A program made the position numbers and the translations under genes. From DASXQK01 sp963724385 (GTDB lineage: Bacteria > Pseudomonadota > Alphaproteobacteria > Dongiales > Dongiaceae): a stretch of 64,000 bases of DNA. Positions 8,482-17,263 of this stretch are shown here, in pieces; the first letter of the stretch is position 1, and every line of letters starts with the position of its first letter. The notes under the pieces are model-generated. The model was not told where the DNA came from. It did not search any database and was given only the letters and a program-made list of their open reading frames with translations. The stretch covers positions 1,426,001 to 1,490,000 of the forward strand of contig CAVRUJ010000002.1 of the NCBI GenBank assembly GCA_963724385.1, written 5' to 3'.

Positions 8482-10689
8482 ATGCGCCGGCGCATCGATC
8501 TTCTGGTTTCGCTCCTGGTCCTCCTGGCGACGCTCGCCTTGCGCGTCCAGGACGGGCCGTTCGTCGTCGGCGTGCGCAATAAGCTCTTCGACACCTATCA
8601 GCAATTGGCCCCCCGGCCCTACGACCCGAGCATCCCGGTGCGCATCCTCGCGATCGACGAGGACAGCCTGAAGCATCTCGGCCAATGGCCCTGGCCGCGC
8701 GACACGCTGGCGCGCATCGTCGACCGCTTGACCGCCGACGGCGCCGCCGCGATCGCCTTCGACGTGCTGCTGGCCGAGCCCGATCGGACCGGGCCCCAGG
8801 CTCTGCTGAAACAATGGCAGGGCCGGCCCGATATGGCGACCCTGGGCGCCATTTTGTCGAAGCTCCCCGATCCGGACGGCGAGCTTGCCGCCTCTCTGGC
8901 CAAGGCGCCCGCGGTGCTGGCCTTCTCGCTGAACGAGCAGCCGGGCGGCGAGGCCCCGGCCGCCAAGGCCGGCTTCGCCATGGCGGGCGACGATCCGCTG
9001 CCCTTTCTCCCTTCCTGGCCGGGCACGACCAGGGCGCTCCCCGATTTGGAAAAGGCCGCGCCGGGATATGGCTGCGTCAATTTCCGCCCCGATCCGGACG
9101 GGATCATCCGCCGCGCCCCGCTGCTCTTTGCCTTCGAGGGCAAGATCTATCCGAGCCTCGCCGCCGAGGCGCTCCGGGTCGGCCAGGGCGCGTCGACCTA
9201 CATCATCAAGGCGTCCAACGCCAGCGGCGAGACCGCACTCGGCGCGCAGACCGGACTGAACAACGTGAAGGTCGGCCAAGCGATCATTCCCGTCGATTCC
9301 CACGGCAATGTCCCGCTATACGACAGCGGATTCGAAGCCACGCGATTCCTCTCCGCCTGGCGCGTGCTGACGCCGGATTTCGACCCGAACTTGGTCGCCG
9401 GCAAGGTCATTCTCGTCGGGGCCACGGCGGCCGGTCTCAGGGATTTCAAGCCGACGCCGCTCGACCCGGCAGCGGCGGGCATCGAAACCCATGCCCAGAT
9501 CCTGGAGCAGATCCTGGGCCATCAATACCTGGAGCGGCCCGATTGGGCCGACGGGGCGGAGATGCTGTTCCTGCTGGTCTTCGGGCTGGCTCTCGTGCTG
9601 CTGCTGCATCCTTTGGGCGCCCTCTGGTCGGCCTTCGTCACCGTGATTGCGATCGCCGCATCCTTCGCCTTTTCCTGGCTCTCCTTCCGCCGCGAAGGCC
9701 TGCTGATCGACCCGCTCTATCCCGGCATGGCAGCGCTCGCGGTCTACCTCTCCGGCTCGCTGTTGGGTTACCTGCGCAGCGAGTCCGAGCGGCGCCATGT
9801 GCGGCGGAGCTTCGGCATGTATCTGGCGCCCGCCGTGGTCGAGGAGCTGAGCCGGCATCCCGAGCGCCTGAAGCTCGGCGGCGAACTCCGCGACGTGACG
9901 GTCATGTTCTCCGACATCCGCGACTTCACGCGCATCTCGGAGCAGCTCGACCCGCAGATGCTGACCCACATGTTGAACTCCGTCCTGACGCCCTTGACCG
10001 CGGCGATCCAGGAGGCCAAGGGCACCATCGACAAATATATCGGCGATTGCATCATGGCCTTCTGGAACGCGCCGCTGGACGATGCCGAGCACGCGCGCAA
10101 CGCGCTGAAGGCGGCGCTGGCCATGCGCAAAGCGCTCGCCAAGGCGAATGCGACTCTCGCGGAAGAAGCACAAAAGGCGGGCCGGAAGGTCATCGACATC
10201 GGCGTCGGCATCGGGATCAACCGCGGGCCCTGCAGCGTCGGCAACATGGGTTCGGTCCAGCGCTTCGCCTATTCCGCCCTTGGCGACACGGTCAATCTCG
10301 CTTCGCGGCTGGAGAGCCTCACCCGCAGCTATGGCGTCGAGATCATCGTCGGCGAAGATGCCGCGGAAGGGATCAGCGACATGGCGCTCCTGGAAATCGA
10401 CCGGGTGCAGGTGAAGGGCCGCAGCCGGCCGCTCACCATCCATACGCTGCTCGCCGAGACCCGCGACGCCGCCTTCGAAGCCCTGGCAAGCGCCCAGGCG
10501 AAATTCCTGGAGGCCTATCGCCGCCAGGATTGGGCGGCGGCCCGCGAATCCATTGCCGCCTGTCTCGGCCTGGCGCCGCGTCTCAAGGGCCTTTATGACC
10601 TTTACGCCGCTCGAATCGAGGATTACGAGGCCGAGCCCCCGGGAGCCGATTGGGACGGGGTCTTCATCGCCAAGTCCAAGACCGGCTAA
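8482..10689 (+). CDS. CHASE2-domain class III adenylate/guanylate cyclase
   Basis: A 735-residue membrane sensor that should make cAMP or cGMP. It has an N-terminal transmembrane anchor (residues ~5-20) and an extracytoplasmic CHASE2 domain (~30-350). The CHASE2 domain includes IRILAIDEDSLKHLGQWPWPR and VFVEGAT-like ILVGATAAGL. Three close membrane helices follow (~360-430), then a cytoplasmic cyclase domain (~470-640). FSDIRDFT supplies the metal-binding aspartates (about 478 and 482), GDCIMAFWNAP follows, and YSALGDTVNLASRLE carries the Asn/Arg transition-state pair. The Ser in place of the usual Asp in the purine-specifying site is typical of bacterial class IIIb forms, so ATP/GTP choice is open. 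A TPR-like C-terminal tail follows. The next genes are FecR-domain and cNMP-binding antiporter genes. Confidence 0.93.
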   Translation: MRRRIDLLVSLLVLLATLALRVQDGPFVVGVRNKLFDTYQQLAPRPYDPSIPVRILAIDEDSLKHLGQWPWPRDTLARIVDRLTADGAAAIAFDVLLAEPDRTGPQALLKQWQGRPDMATLGAILSKLPDPDGELAASLAKAPAVLAFSLNEQPGGEAPAAKAGFAMAGDDPLPFLPSWPGTTRALPDLEKAAPGYGCVNFRPDPDGIIRRAPLLFAFEGKIYPSLAAEALRVGQGASTYIIKASNASGETALGAQTGLNNVKVGQAIIPVDSHGNVPLYDSGFEATRFLSAWRVLTPDFDPNLVAGKVILVGATAAGLRDFKPTPLDPAAAGIETHAQILEQILGHQYLERPDWADGAEMLFLLVFGLALVLLLHPLGALWSAFVTVIAIAASFAFSWLSFRREGLLIDPLYPGMAALAVYLSGSLLGYLRSESERRHVRRSFGMYLAPAVVEELSRHPERLKLGGELRDVTVMFSDIRDFTRISEQLDPQMLTHMLNSVLTPLTAAIQEAKGTIDKYIGDCIMAFWNAPLDDAEHARNALKAALAMRKALAKANATLAEEAQKAGRKVIDIGVGIGINRGPCSVGNMGSVQRFAYSALGDTVNLASRLESLTRSYGVEIIVGEDAAEGISDMALLEIDRVQVKGRSRPLTIHTLLAETRDAAFEALASAQAKFLEAYRRQDWAAARESIAACLGLAPRLKGLYDLYAARIEDYEAEPPGADWDGVFIAKSKTG

Positions 10690-10812
10690 GCCATTTAAGA
10701 CATTGGTAACTTTGGCACCCCTTCAATTCCGGGGGCTAGCCGCTTATGTTGTTAAGGGCCACAGCAAGGGGCCGCTGTCATCGACGGTCCCGGAACCGAA
10801 GAGGGGTCTTCC

Positions 10813-11508
10813 ATGTCGTTCACGATGCGTGCCCTGCCCGTCTGCGCCGCCTTCGCCCTGGTGGCGGTCGGCGCCTCGGCGGCCAATGATGCCCGGATCG
10901 GCGGCGTCATCCAGAAGGACTTCACCGGCGCCACGGGCACCGTGGTCGGCAATGCGGCCAAGGACCTTTACTACCGCGACGATGTGTTTTCGGGCGAGAC
11001 CGTGGCCACGCCTCAGAACGGCTCGACGGCGCTGCTGTTCCAGGACGCCACCCGCCTTCAGCTCGGCGCCAATTCCACGGTGGTCCTCGACCGCTTCGTC
11101 TACGACCCGGGCAGCCAGCAGGGCGATGCCTCGATCAAGTTCAGCAAGGGAATCTTCCGCTGGGTCACCGGCGAGATCAAGAACAAGGACGCGGTCAAGC
11201 TGACCACGCCCACCGCGACCCTCACCATCCGCGGCACCAACTTCAAGCTTTTCGTCGCCGGCGACGGCACGAGCATCTTGGAAGTGTTCGACGGCCAGGT
11301 GGACATGACGCCCTGCAACAACGGCGAACCCAAGAGCGCCACGGCGGGCCAGGCTCTGAAGACGACGCCGTCCTGCAACATCTCGGAAGTGGGATTGAGC
11401 GACGTGCCGAACGATCCTGGCGTCGATGAAGGCGGCGGCGGGACTGGCGCACCGGGCGGCAGCAATCCGGAGCATGGCTCCCCGCCCAAGGGGGGCACTC
11501 CTGGCTGA
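10813..11508 (+). CDS. Secreted FecR-domain protein
   Basis: A 231-residue protein with a Sec signal peptide (MSFTMRALPVCAAFALVAVG, cleavage near ASA). A FecR-type domain follows at about residues 50-160, with GSTALLFQDATRLQLGANS, GIFRWVTGE, PTATLTIRGTNF and SILEVFDGQVD. The C-terminal 35 residues are low-complexity Gly/Pro/Ser. Unlike FecR itself it has no cytoplasmic or transmembrane part, so it is a periplasmic FecR-domain protein and not an anti-sigma factor. Such genes often sit beside CHASE2 cyclases, so a role in the periplasmic input of that sensor is plausible but inferred. A ribosome-binding site (gagggg) precedes the ATG. Confidence 0.85.
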   Translation: MSFTMRALPVCAAFALVAVGASAANDARIGGVIQKDFTGATGTVVGNAAKDLYYRDDVFSGETVATPQNGSTALLFQDATRLQLGANSTVVLDRFVYDPGSQQGDASIKFSKGIFRWVTGEIKNKDAVKLTTPTATLTIRGTNFKLFVAGDGTSILEVFDGQVDMTPCNNGEPKSATAGQALKTTPSCNISEVGLSDVPNDPGVDEGGGGTGAPGGSNPEHGSPPKGGTPG

Positions 11509-11551
11509 AACATCGGCCTAGGGTAAGCTGGGACTAGCCAGCCGCCGGTCC

Positions 11552-14047
11552 GTGGCGGGAGTCTCCGTCCATGTTTTCGGTATCGTCGGGCTGTTGACGC
11601 TCGTCGGCTTCCTGCCGGCACTCGCCCGCCGAATCAATTTGCCCTACACCGTGCTGCTCGCCGGCGTCGGGCTCGGCCTCGGCGGCCTCGTCATCGCCAC
11701 GCGCAACGTCAGCGTCATGGGCCCGGCGGGGGATTTCCTCGGCGCCCTTCGGGGCTTCGACCTCCCGCCCGAGGCCATTCTCTCCATCTTCCTGCCGACC
11801 CTCCTGTTCGAAACCGCGCTTTCCCTCGACAGCCGCCAGCTCTTCGAGGACCTGGCGCCGATTCTGCTGATGGCGGTGGTCGCGGTCGTGGTCTGCGCCT
11901 TCTGCGTCGCCTTTGCACTCTCCGCCATTTTCGGCGTAGCGCTGACGTCGGCGCTTCTGCTTGGCGCAATCGTCGCCACCACCGATCCCATCGCCGTGGT
12001 CGGGATTTTCCGCGATCTCGGCGCGCCCAGACGTCTGCGCATGCTGGTCGAGGGCGAAAGCCTGCTGAACGATGCCTCGGCCATCGCCCTCTACAGCCTG
12101 TTGCTCGAATTGCTGCTGGGCGAGGAAAGCGGCGGGGCGGGCAAAGCCGCGCTGGTGTTCCTGTGGGATTTCCTGGGCGGCAGCGCCTTCGGCTATCTGG
12201 CCGCCCGCGGCGCCCTGGCGCTGGCCCGGCCATTGCGAGGCCTCCCACTCGCCGAGATCACGCTCACGCTGGCGCTTGCCTACCTGGTTTATTTCTTCGC
12301 CGAGCGCTATCTCGAAGTCTCCGGCGTCGTCGCCGTGGTCGTCGCCGCGCTGACCCTGGGCGCGGTCGGGCGGACCCGGCTCACGCCGAATACCTGGGAG
12401 CGGCTGGAGAGCATCTGGCAGCAGCTGGGGTTCTGGGCCAATTCCCTGGTCTTCCTGCTGGCCGCCATGCTGGTGCCGCGCATCGTCACCACCGTCACCT
12501 GGTGGGACGCGGCCATGCTCGCCGTCCTCATACTGTTTACGTTCCTGGCCCGCTTTGTCGTCGTCTTCGGCCTGATGCCGGTCCTGAGCATGCTGGGTCT
12601 CGCCGAGCGAATCGAGAGAGCCTATGGGCTGGTGATCGTCTGGGGTGGGCTCAGAGGCGCGCTGTCTCTCGCCCTCGCCCTTGCGGTTGCCGGCAACGAG
12701 GCGCTGCCGGAGGGCTTGCGTCACATGGTGGCGGTGCTTGCCACCGGATTCGTCCTCTTCACCCTACTCGTCAACGGCACCAGCCTCCGGCTGCTCATCC
12801 GCCTGCTGGGCGTCGATCGGCTCCCGGCGACGGAGCAGGCCTTGCGCGACAGGGCGCTCACGCTGGCACTGGTGCGCATCAAGGACCGGCTTGGCCGCCT
12901 GGCCAAGGCCGAGCATCTGTCGGCGGTACCGCTCGCCAAGCTGGCCGAAGACTTCGACCGGCGCATCGCCTCCCTTGAGGCTGAGGCCAGCCTGGCCCCG
13001 GGCCTGGCGGAAGCCGACCTCGTTTCCATCGGCCTGCGCATCCTTGCCGCCCGGGAGGGCGAGCTTGCCCTCGACAGGCTGGAAGCGGGAATCCTGCCCC
13101 AGAGCGTGGCCGACGCGCTCATCGCCGGCGCCGCCAAGCTGGGCGATGCCGCCAAATCGGCCGCGGCCCCAGGCTATGAGAAGGCAGCGGCGGCGGCGGC
13201 CGGATTCCGACCGAGTTTCCGCATGGCCCATTGGCTGCATCGGCGTTTCGGCATCGAGCGGCCGCTGGCCGCCGTCCTGGCCGAACGCTTCGAGCGCCTG
13301 TTGATGGAACACGTCATTCTGGTGGAGCTGGTGGAGTTCGTGGACCGCCGCCTGAAGCCGATCCTGGGAGAGGCGACGGCCGCGGTCCTCGCCGAAATCC
13401 TGAAGCGGCGCGAGGCCAGCATCGAAGAAGCTCTGGCCGCGCTCCGTCTGCAATATCCCGACTATGCGGAGACCCTCGAGGCGCGCTATCTCGGCCGCCA
13501 GTCGCTCCGCCTCGAGGAGGACGCCTTGCGCAACCTGCTCGAGGAATCGGTGGTGAGCCAAGAGATCTTCAACGATCTCGACCGGCAGGCCGCGGGCCGC
13601 AGGCGCGACCTGGAACGCCGTCCGAAGCTCGACGTCGCCCTCGATCGGCTGGCGCTCATCGGCAAGGTGCCGCTGTTTGCCGATCTCGCGGCCGGACGCC
13701 AGCGGGCGATCGCCCGGCTGCTCCGGCCGCGTCTGGCCCTGCCGGGTGAACGCATCGTCGCCAAGGGCGAGAAAGGCGATGCCATGTATTTCGTCGCCTC
13801 GGGCGCGCTGTCCGTGGAACTGGGCGATTCCGATGTCAGGCTCGGCAGCGGCGACTTCTTCGGCGAGATCGCGCTGCTCTCCCGCGGCCGGCGAACCGCC
13901 GACGTGACCGCCATCAGCTACTGCAACCTGCTCGCCCTTGCGGCCGAGGATTTCGACAGGCTGTTGGCCGAGGACCCCGATCTGAAGACGGCGATCGACG
14001 CCGTCGCGCGCGAGCGCCTCGGCGCTTTCGACAAAAACGTCAGTTGA
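11552..14047 (+). CDS. CPA1-type Na+/H+ antiporter with C-terminal cyclic nucleotide-binding domain
   Basis: An 831-residue protein. The first ~430 residues form a 12-helix cation/proton exchanger with the CPA1 motifs TDP (144-146) and ND (173-174), as in VEGESLLNDASAIALY. A long cytoplasmic, mostly helical linker (430-690) follows. The final ~120 residues are a CNB fold: LIGKVPLFADL, GEKGDAMYFV, and the phosphate-binding cassette FFGEIALLSRGRRTADVTA, with the Glu and Arg that contact the cyclic phosphate retained. Start is GTG at 11552 without an obvious Shine-Dalgarno sequence. It lies 43 bp after the FecR gene and downstream of a nucleotide cyclase, which suggests gating by the cyclase product (inference). 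It resembles sperm NHE/SOS1 architecture. Confidence 0.93.
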   Translation: MAGVSVHVFGIVGLLTLVGFLPALARRINLPYTVLLAGVGLGLGGLVIATRNVSVMGPAGDFLGALRGFDLPPEAILSIFLPTLLFETALSLDSRQLFEDLAPILLMAVVAVVVCAFCVAFALSAIFGVALTSALLLGAIVATTDPIAVVGIFRDLGAPRRLRMLVEGESLLNDASAIALYSLLLELLLGEESGGAGKAALVFLWDFLGGSAFGYLAARGALALARPLRGLPLAEITLTLALAYLVYFFAERYLEVSGVVAVVVAALTLGAVGRTRLTPNTWERLESIWQQLGFWANSLVFLLAAMLVPRIVTTVTWWDAAMLAVLILFTFLARFVVVFGLMPVLSMLGLAERIERAYGLVIVWGGLRGALSLALALAVAGNEALPEGLRHMVAVLATGFVLFTLLVNGTSLRLLIRLLGVDRLPATEQALRDRALTLALVRIKDRLGRLAKAEHLSAVPLAKLAEDFDRRIASLEAEASLAPGLAEADLVSIGLRILAAREGELALDRLEAGILPQSVADALIAGAAKLGDAAKSAAAPGYEKAAAAAAGFRPSFRMAHWLHRRFGIERPLAAVLAERFERLLMEHVILVELVEFVDRRLKPILGEATAAVLAEILKRREASIEEALAALRLQYPDYAETLEARYLGRQSLRLEEDALRNLLEESVVSQEIFNDLDRQAAGRRRDLERRPKLDVALDRLALIGKVPLFADLAAGRQRAIARLLRPRLALPGERIVAKGEKGDAMYFVASGALSVELGDSDVRLGSGDFFGEIALLSRGRRTADVTAISYCNLLALAAEDFDRLLAEDPDLKTAIDAVARERLGAFDKNVS

Positions 14048-14546
14048 GAGGCGGGCGTTCCAGGCCCTTTCGGAACACGACCTTGGCGTCGCCGGGGGCG
14101 TAGAAGTCGGGAAACTCGGCGGCGACGCGATAGCCGAGAGCGGCGTAGAAGGCCCGAGCCGCTCCATAGTCCGGCCGGCCCGAGGTGTCGATGAAGAGGG
14201 CGACAGCGCCCGCCGCCGCGGCCCGCCTCTCGACTTCCGCCATGAGCCGACGGCCGATGCCGCGACCGCGCTGCCGCGGATCGACGGCGATCCAGTAGAG
14301 ATCCCAGCTTCCTTGCGTGAGCGGGATGGGCCCGAAGCAGGCGTAGCCGAGCGGCCGGCCGCGTTCCTCTTCGGCGAACAGGAAATGGTAGCCGCTGGCT
14401 GCGAGGCCGCGGGCAAGCCGCTCCTCGATCAGCTCGCAGGCGATCGCGACTTCGGCCGGGCTGAAGACGCCCGCCGTCTCGACGAGCCGCCGGATCGCCG
14501 CCCCGTCGCCGGGTCCGGGCTCCTCGCGCAGCGCCACGTAGTTCAC
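14040..14546 (-). CDS. GNAT-family N-acetyltransferase
   Basis: A 168-residue acetyl-CoA-dependent transferase. Motif A is WIAVDPRQRGRGIGRRLM (the R-x-x-G-x-G loop that binds CoA pyrophosphate), and motif B includes FIDTSGRPDYGAARAFYAALGY. The acceptor is unknown. Its start overlaps the stop of the upstream ATP-grasp gene by four bases, so it is translationally coupled to it and likely modifies the same product. It converges on the antiporter gene and overlaps its 3' end by eight bases. Confidence 0.87.
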   Translation of the reverse strand: MNYVALREEPGPGDGAAIRRLVETAGVFSPAEVAIACELIEERLARGLAASGYHFLFAEEERGRPLGYACFGPIPLTQGSWDLYWIAVDPRQRGRGIGRRLMAEVERRAAAAGAVALFIDTSGRPDYGAARAFYAALGYRVAAEFPDFYAPGDAKVVFRKGLERPPLN

Positions 14547-15592
14547 CCGGGAATCGCCAGGTGGAGATCGGCGGGCGCGGGCCTCGCGGGCGTCTGGCCG
14601 CGGTCAGCGACGATGCGCCGGAGGATCGCCGGGAAATCGAGCCCCGCCCGGGCTGCTGCCGCGGCGAAGCCGGCATCGGGAGAAAGGCAGGGGTTGATGT
14701 TGACCTCGAGCACCTGCACCGCGCCGGCGATATCGACCCGGCAATCGACCCGGGCATAGCCCCTGAGCTCGAATAGGCGCCAGCAGGCGAGCGCGGTCTC
14801 GCGGAGCCTTGCGAGCAGGCCATCCTCCTCGGGCGGGAAATCGAAGCGGCGCTGGGTGGCGTGGTACTCGAACGAGGCCTCCTCCCATTTGGCCGCGTAG
14901 TTGACGATCCGCGGCTTGCCCGGCGGATAGCCGACGAAGCACATCTCGGCCGGCGGCAGCAACTCAGCTCCGCCGTTTCCCGCGAGAAGCGAGAGATTGA
15001 ACTCCCGACCCTCGACATAGGCCTCCACGAACCACTCGCCGCCATAGCGCCGCTGGCGCCGGCGCAGGATGCCGGCAAGCCGCCCCCGATCGGCCGTGAC
15101 CGAGCCGTCCTCCAGGCCGATGGAGGCATGCTCCCAGACCGACTTAACGATGTAGGGGCCGGGAAAATCCGGCGGATGGCCGGAGGCGGTCCAGACCGGC
15201 GTGGCGATCCCGGCCGCCGTCATCACACGCTTGGCGAAGAGCTTGTTGGAGGTTGCATAGGCGGCGTCGGCCCCGCTGCCGGTGTAAGGCAGGCTCAAGG
15301 ATTCCAGCAGGGCCGGGGCCAGATGGATGAGCCGGCCGAGGCCCTCCACCAATTCCACCAGATTGAAGACGAAGGCAGGCCTCAGATCCATGAGCCGCCG
15401 GCGCGCCGCCTCCAGATCGAGGGTGATGGGAAGTGCCACCGGCTGGTAGCCAAGCGCGGCAAGGCCCCGGCTCACCGTCTCCACTTCCGTCAGCACATCC
15501 TGCTCGTCGGGCGCCGCATCGGCCGCGACCGCGCCGTAGAGCAGGGCAACCTTGCTCGCGGAGCGCCGGCCCTTCTTCAGCGGCAGAGCCAC
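14543..15592 (-). CDS. ATP-grasp ligase, D-alanine-D-alanine ligase-like (second of pair)
   Basis: A 349-residue ATP-grasp enzyme. N-terminal domain: KVALLYGAVAADAAPDEQD, then RPAFVFNLVELVEG. The ATP-grasp core has SNKLFAKRVMTAAGI, GPYIVKSVWEHAS, VEAYVEGREFNLSLL and the metal-binding end ARVDCRVDIAG...VLEVNINPCLSPD. The usual EVNTxPG of Ddl is replaced by EVNINPCLS, so this is not a true Ddl; it probably forms an amide or peptide bond on another substrate. It is encoded between a GNAT gene (ATGA-type overlap) and a second ATP-grasp gene. A 401-bp inverted-repeat element separates the two ligase genes. Confidence 0.85.
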   Translation of the reverse strand: MALPLKKGRRSASKVALLYGAVAADAAPDEQDVLTEVETVSRGLAALGYQPVALPITLDLEAARRRLMDLRPAFVFNLVELVEGLGRLIHLAPALLESLSLPYTGSGADAAYATSNKLFAKRVMTAAGIATPVWTASGHPPDFPGPYIVKSVWEHASIGLEDGSVTADRGRLAGILRRRQRRYGGEWFVEAYVEGREFNLSLLAGNGGAELLPPAEMCFVGYPPGKPRIVNYAAKWEEASFEYHATQRRFDFPPEEDGLLARLRETALACWRLFELRGYARVDCRVDIAGAVQVLEVNINPCLSPDAGFAAAAARAGLDFPAILRRIVADRGQTPARPAPADLHLAIPG

Positions 15593-15597
15593 GGCGC

Positions 15598-15998
15598 TAG
15601 CCCGAATTTCTCACAAGGATCGCGATGTCGTTGCTCGCGCGCGGAGGCGATCCACTAGGGTCGAGCCGCGAAGCGGATCGACGGACGAAGGCGATGTTGA
15701 CGCATCGGCGAGGCCCGCTGCGCGGCCCGATCCCGACGCTTCGTATCGAAGCGTCGGGTGAATCAGACCGCTCCTCGTTCCAGGGGTGGATCGATTCAGC
15801 CGAGGGACCAAGCGGTCCCTCGGCATCGAGCCACCGGTGGGCGCCCCGCGCGCGGCAACCCGAAGGGCCGGGCGAATTTGGCGACAGGACGTCGTCAGCC
15901 GGCTCGCCCGATGCGCAGGCATCGGTCTTCGCCACCTTCCTAGCCTGTCGGCAAATTCGCCTCGGCGCCATCATGATCCTTGTGAGAAACTCGGGCTA
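15598..15998. repeat. 401-bp non-coding element with 23-bp terminal inverted repeats (MITE-like)
   Basis: The ends (15598-15620 and 15976-15998) are inverted copies with one mismatch, reading tagcccgaatttctcacaag inward. Inside are a second inverted pair (15871-15888 with 15944-15961, 17 of 18 matching), a 12-bp stem with a 3-base loop (15732-15758), a 10-bp stem with a 4-base loop (15800-15823) and a small ccgatgc/gcatcgg hairpin in the loop of the inner pair. No convincing coding frame was seen. The right end includes the stop codon of the neighbouring ATP-grasp gene. It looks like a miniature inverted-repeat element or a large RNA structure inside the operon. Confidence 0.75.
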
Positions 15999-17012
15999 AG
16001 CCGCGACCGCGCCGGCGGCGGCCGGACGGCGCTGCAGGCCCGCGCGCTGCAACCCCTGGCGCAGGATGCGCCCGATCAGCCGCTCATAGGTCATGCCGGC
16101 CTGCTGGGCCAGGATCGGCAAATCCGAATGGGTCGGGTGGAGCCCGGCGAGCGGGTTCACCTCCATGAACTGGGGCCGGCCGTCGCCGTCCGAGCGCAGA
16201 TCGACCCGGCCGGCGTCGCGGCAGCCGAGCGCCCGCCAGGCGGCCAAGGCCACTTCGATGGCGGCCTTCGCCTCCTCATCCGCCGCCAGGCGATAGACGA
16301 CCCGGCTTTCGCATTCCTCCTTGTTCACGTAGCCATAGGCAGCGCCCTGGGCGCGGTCGGAGAGGGTCACCTCGAGTGCGCCGAGCGCCTCGGCCGCGCG
16401 CCCGGCGCCGATGATGCCGACGGTGAATTCGCGGCCCGGCAGATAGCCCTCCACCAGCACGGGCTGGCGGAAGCGCGTCAGCAGGCTACGGCAGATCTTG
16501 CGCAGCGCCGCCGGACCGTCGGCCCGGCTCGCCGGGGAGACGCCCTTGCCCGTGCCCTCGGCCACCGGCTTGGCGAAGACCGGAAAGGCAAGGCCGAGGC
16601 GGTCGAGGTCGGCAAGACTCTCGATCAGGGCGAAGGGCGCCGTCGGCACGCCCTTGTCCCGCAGCACATGCTTGGTCATCGCCTTGTGCAGCGAGAGAGC
16701 CATGACCAGGCTGTCGGAGAAGCTGCAGGGAATGCCGTAGGCCTCGAGAAGGGCCGGCACCTGGGCCTCGCGCCCGGCGCCCGACAGCCCCTCGCAGATG
16801 TTGAAGACGAAATCCCAACGCTCGCCCGCAGCCAGACGCCCCACGAGCGCGCGGATGTTGCCGATCCGGACCGGCTCGACGCCGTTGGCGGCCAGCGCCC
16901 GCTCGATCGCCTCGATGGTTTCCGGACTGTCGAACTCGGCCGTCTCCTCGGGCCCATAGCCGGCGGCGAGATAGTCCTCGCGCAGGTCGTAGCTCATGCC
17001 TACGCGCAGCAT
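15996..17012 (-). CDS. ATP-grasp ligase, D-alanine-D-alanine ligase-like (first of pair)
   Basis: A 338-residue ATP-grasp protein. It starts MLRVGMSYDLREDYLAAGYG. DFVFNICEGLSG, then GIPCSFSDSLVMALSLHKAMTK, precede the core FPVFAKPVAEGTGKGV, LVEGYLPGREFTVGII, GRVDLRSD and FMEVNPLAGLHPTHSD, which carries the metal-binding Glu/Asn. This EVNPLxGLxPxHSD form marks the Ddl-like subfamily often found in small clusters outside cell-wall loci. The start at 17012 was chosen for its ggagg ribosome-binding site five bases upstream; a longer frame upstream runs through a terminator hairpin and is rejected. First gene of the ATP-grasp/ATP-grasp/GNAT cluster, with a structured leader directly upstream. Confidence 0.87.
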   Translation of the reverse strand: MLRVGMSYDLREDYLAAGYGPEETAEFDSPETIEAIERALAANGVEPVRIGNIRALVGRLAAGERWDFVFNICEGLSGAGREAQVPALLEAYGIPCSFSDSLVMALSLHKAMTKHVLRDKGVPTAPFALIESLADLDRLGLAFPVFAKPVAEGTGKGVSPASRADGPAALRKICRSLLTRFRQPVLVEGYLPGREFTVGIIGAGRAAEALGALEVTLSDRAQGAAYGYVNKEECESRVVYRLAADEEAKAAIEVALAAWRALGCRDAGRVDLRSDGDGRPQFMEVNPLAGLHPTHSDLPILAQQAGMTYERLIGRILRQGLQRAGLQRRPAAAGAVAA

Positions 17013-17047
17013 GGCGGCCTCCGCGGCCGGTCCAGACCGGCGCCGAC

Positions 17048-17070
17048 AAAAAACGCCGGCAAAGCCGGCG
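17048..17070 (-). terminator. Intrinsic terminator in the leader of the ATP-grasp operon
   Basis: On the minus strand CGCCGGC-TTT-GCCGGCG forms a perfect 7-bp G+C-rich stem followed at once by six T residues (17053-17048). This is the strongest rho-independent terminator in the window. It lies only 36 bases before the ATP-grasp start, so it either ends a small RNA or works as an attenuator for the operon. Confidence 0.85.
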
Positions 17071-17257
17071 GGCGGGTCGGGAGCAGGGGAAAAGGAAGGC
17101 GGAAACGAAGACGGATCTTCGTACTGGGAGGCTCGGCATCTTCCCGAGCCGGTAGCGGCTTCATGGCGATCGGGAGCTCCTTCTGGCTCCGTTGCTCGGC
17201 CCTCGGCGGCTCTCCCTAAGGTCGCTTCATGCGCCTCGCGACGCGCCGCCGAGCGAG
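17048..17257 (-). ncRNA. Candidate structured leader / small RNA upstream of the ATP-grasp operon
   Basis: Between a good promoter and a perfect terminator, the minus-strand transcript (~205 nt) contains a 9-bp stem closing the first third (17245-17253 with 17202-17210). It also has a 5-bp hairpin (17173-17190), a 7-bp hairpin ggctcgg/ccgagcc (17130-17150) and a 7-bp hairpin with a CGGA loop (17105-17122) before the terminator. The density of stems in a region with no conserved protein argues for a functional RNA: riboswitch/attenuator or stand-alone sRNA. I do not recognise a known family. The 17013-17382 gap holds nothing else. Confidence 0.5.
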
Positions 17258-17263
17258 TTCGCA

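Noticed and set aside
15625..15999. Short open frames within the 401-bp inverted-repeat element
   Set aside because: They occur on both strands with low-complexity Arg/Ser/Pro products and follow from the palindromes; no ribosome-binding site.
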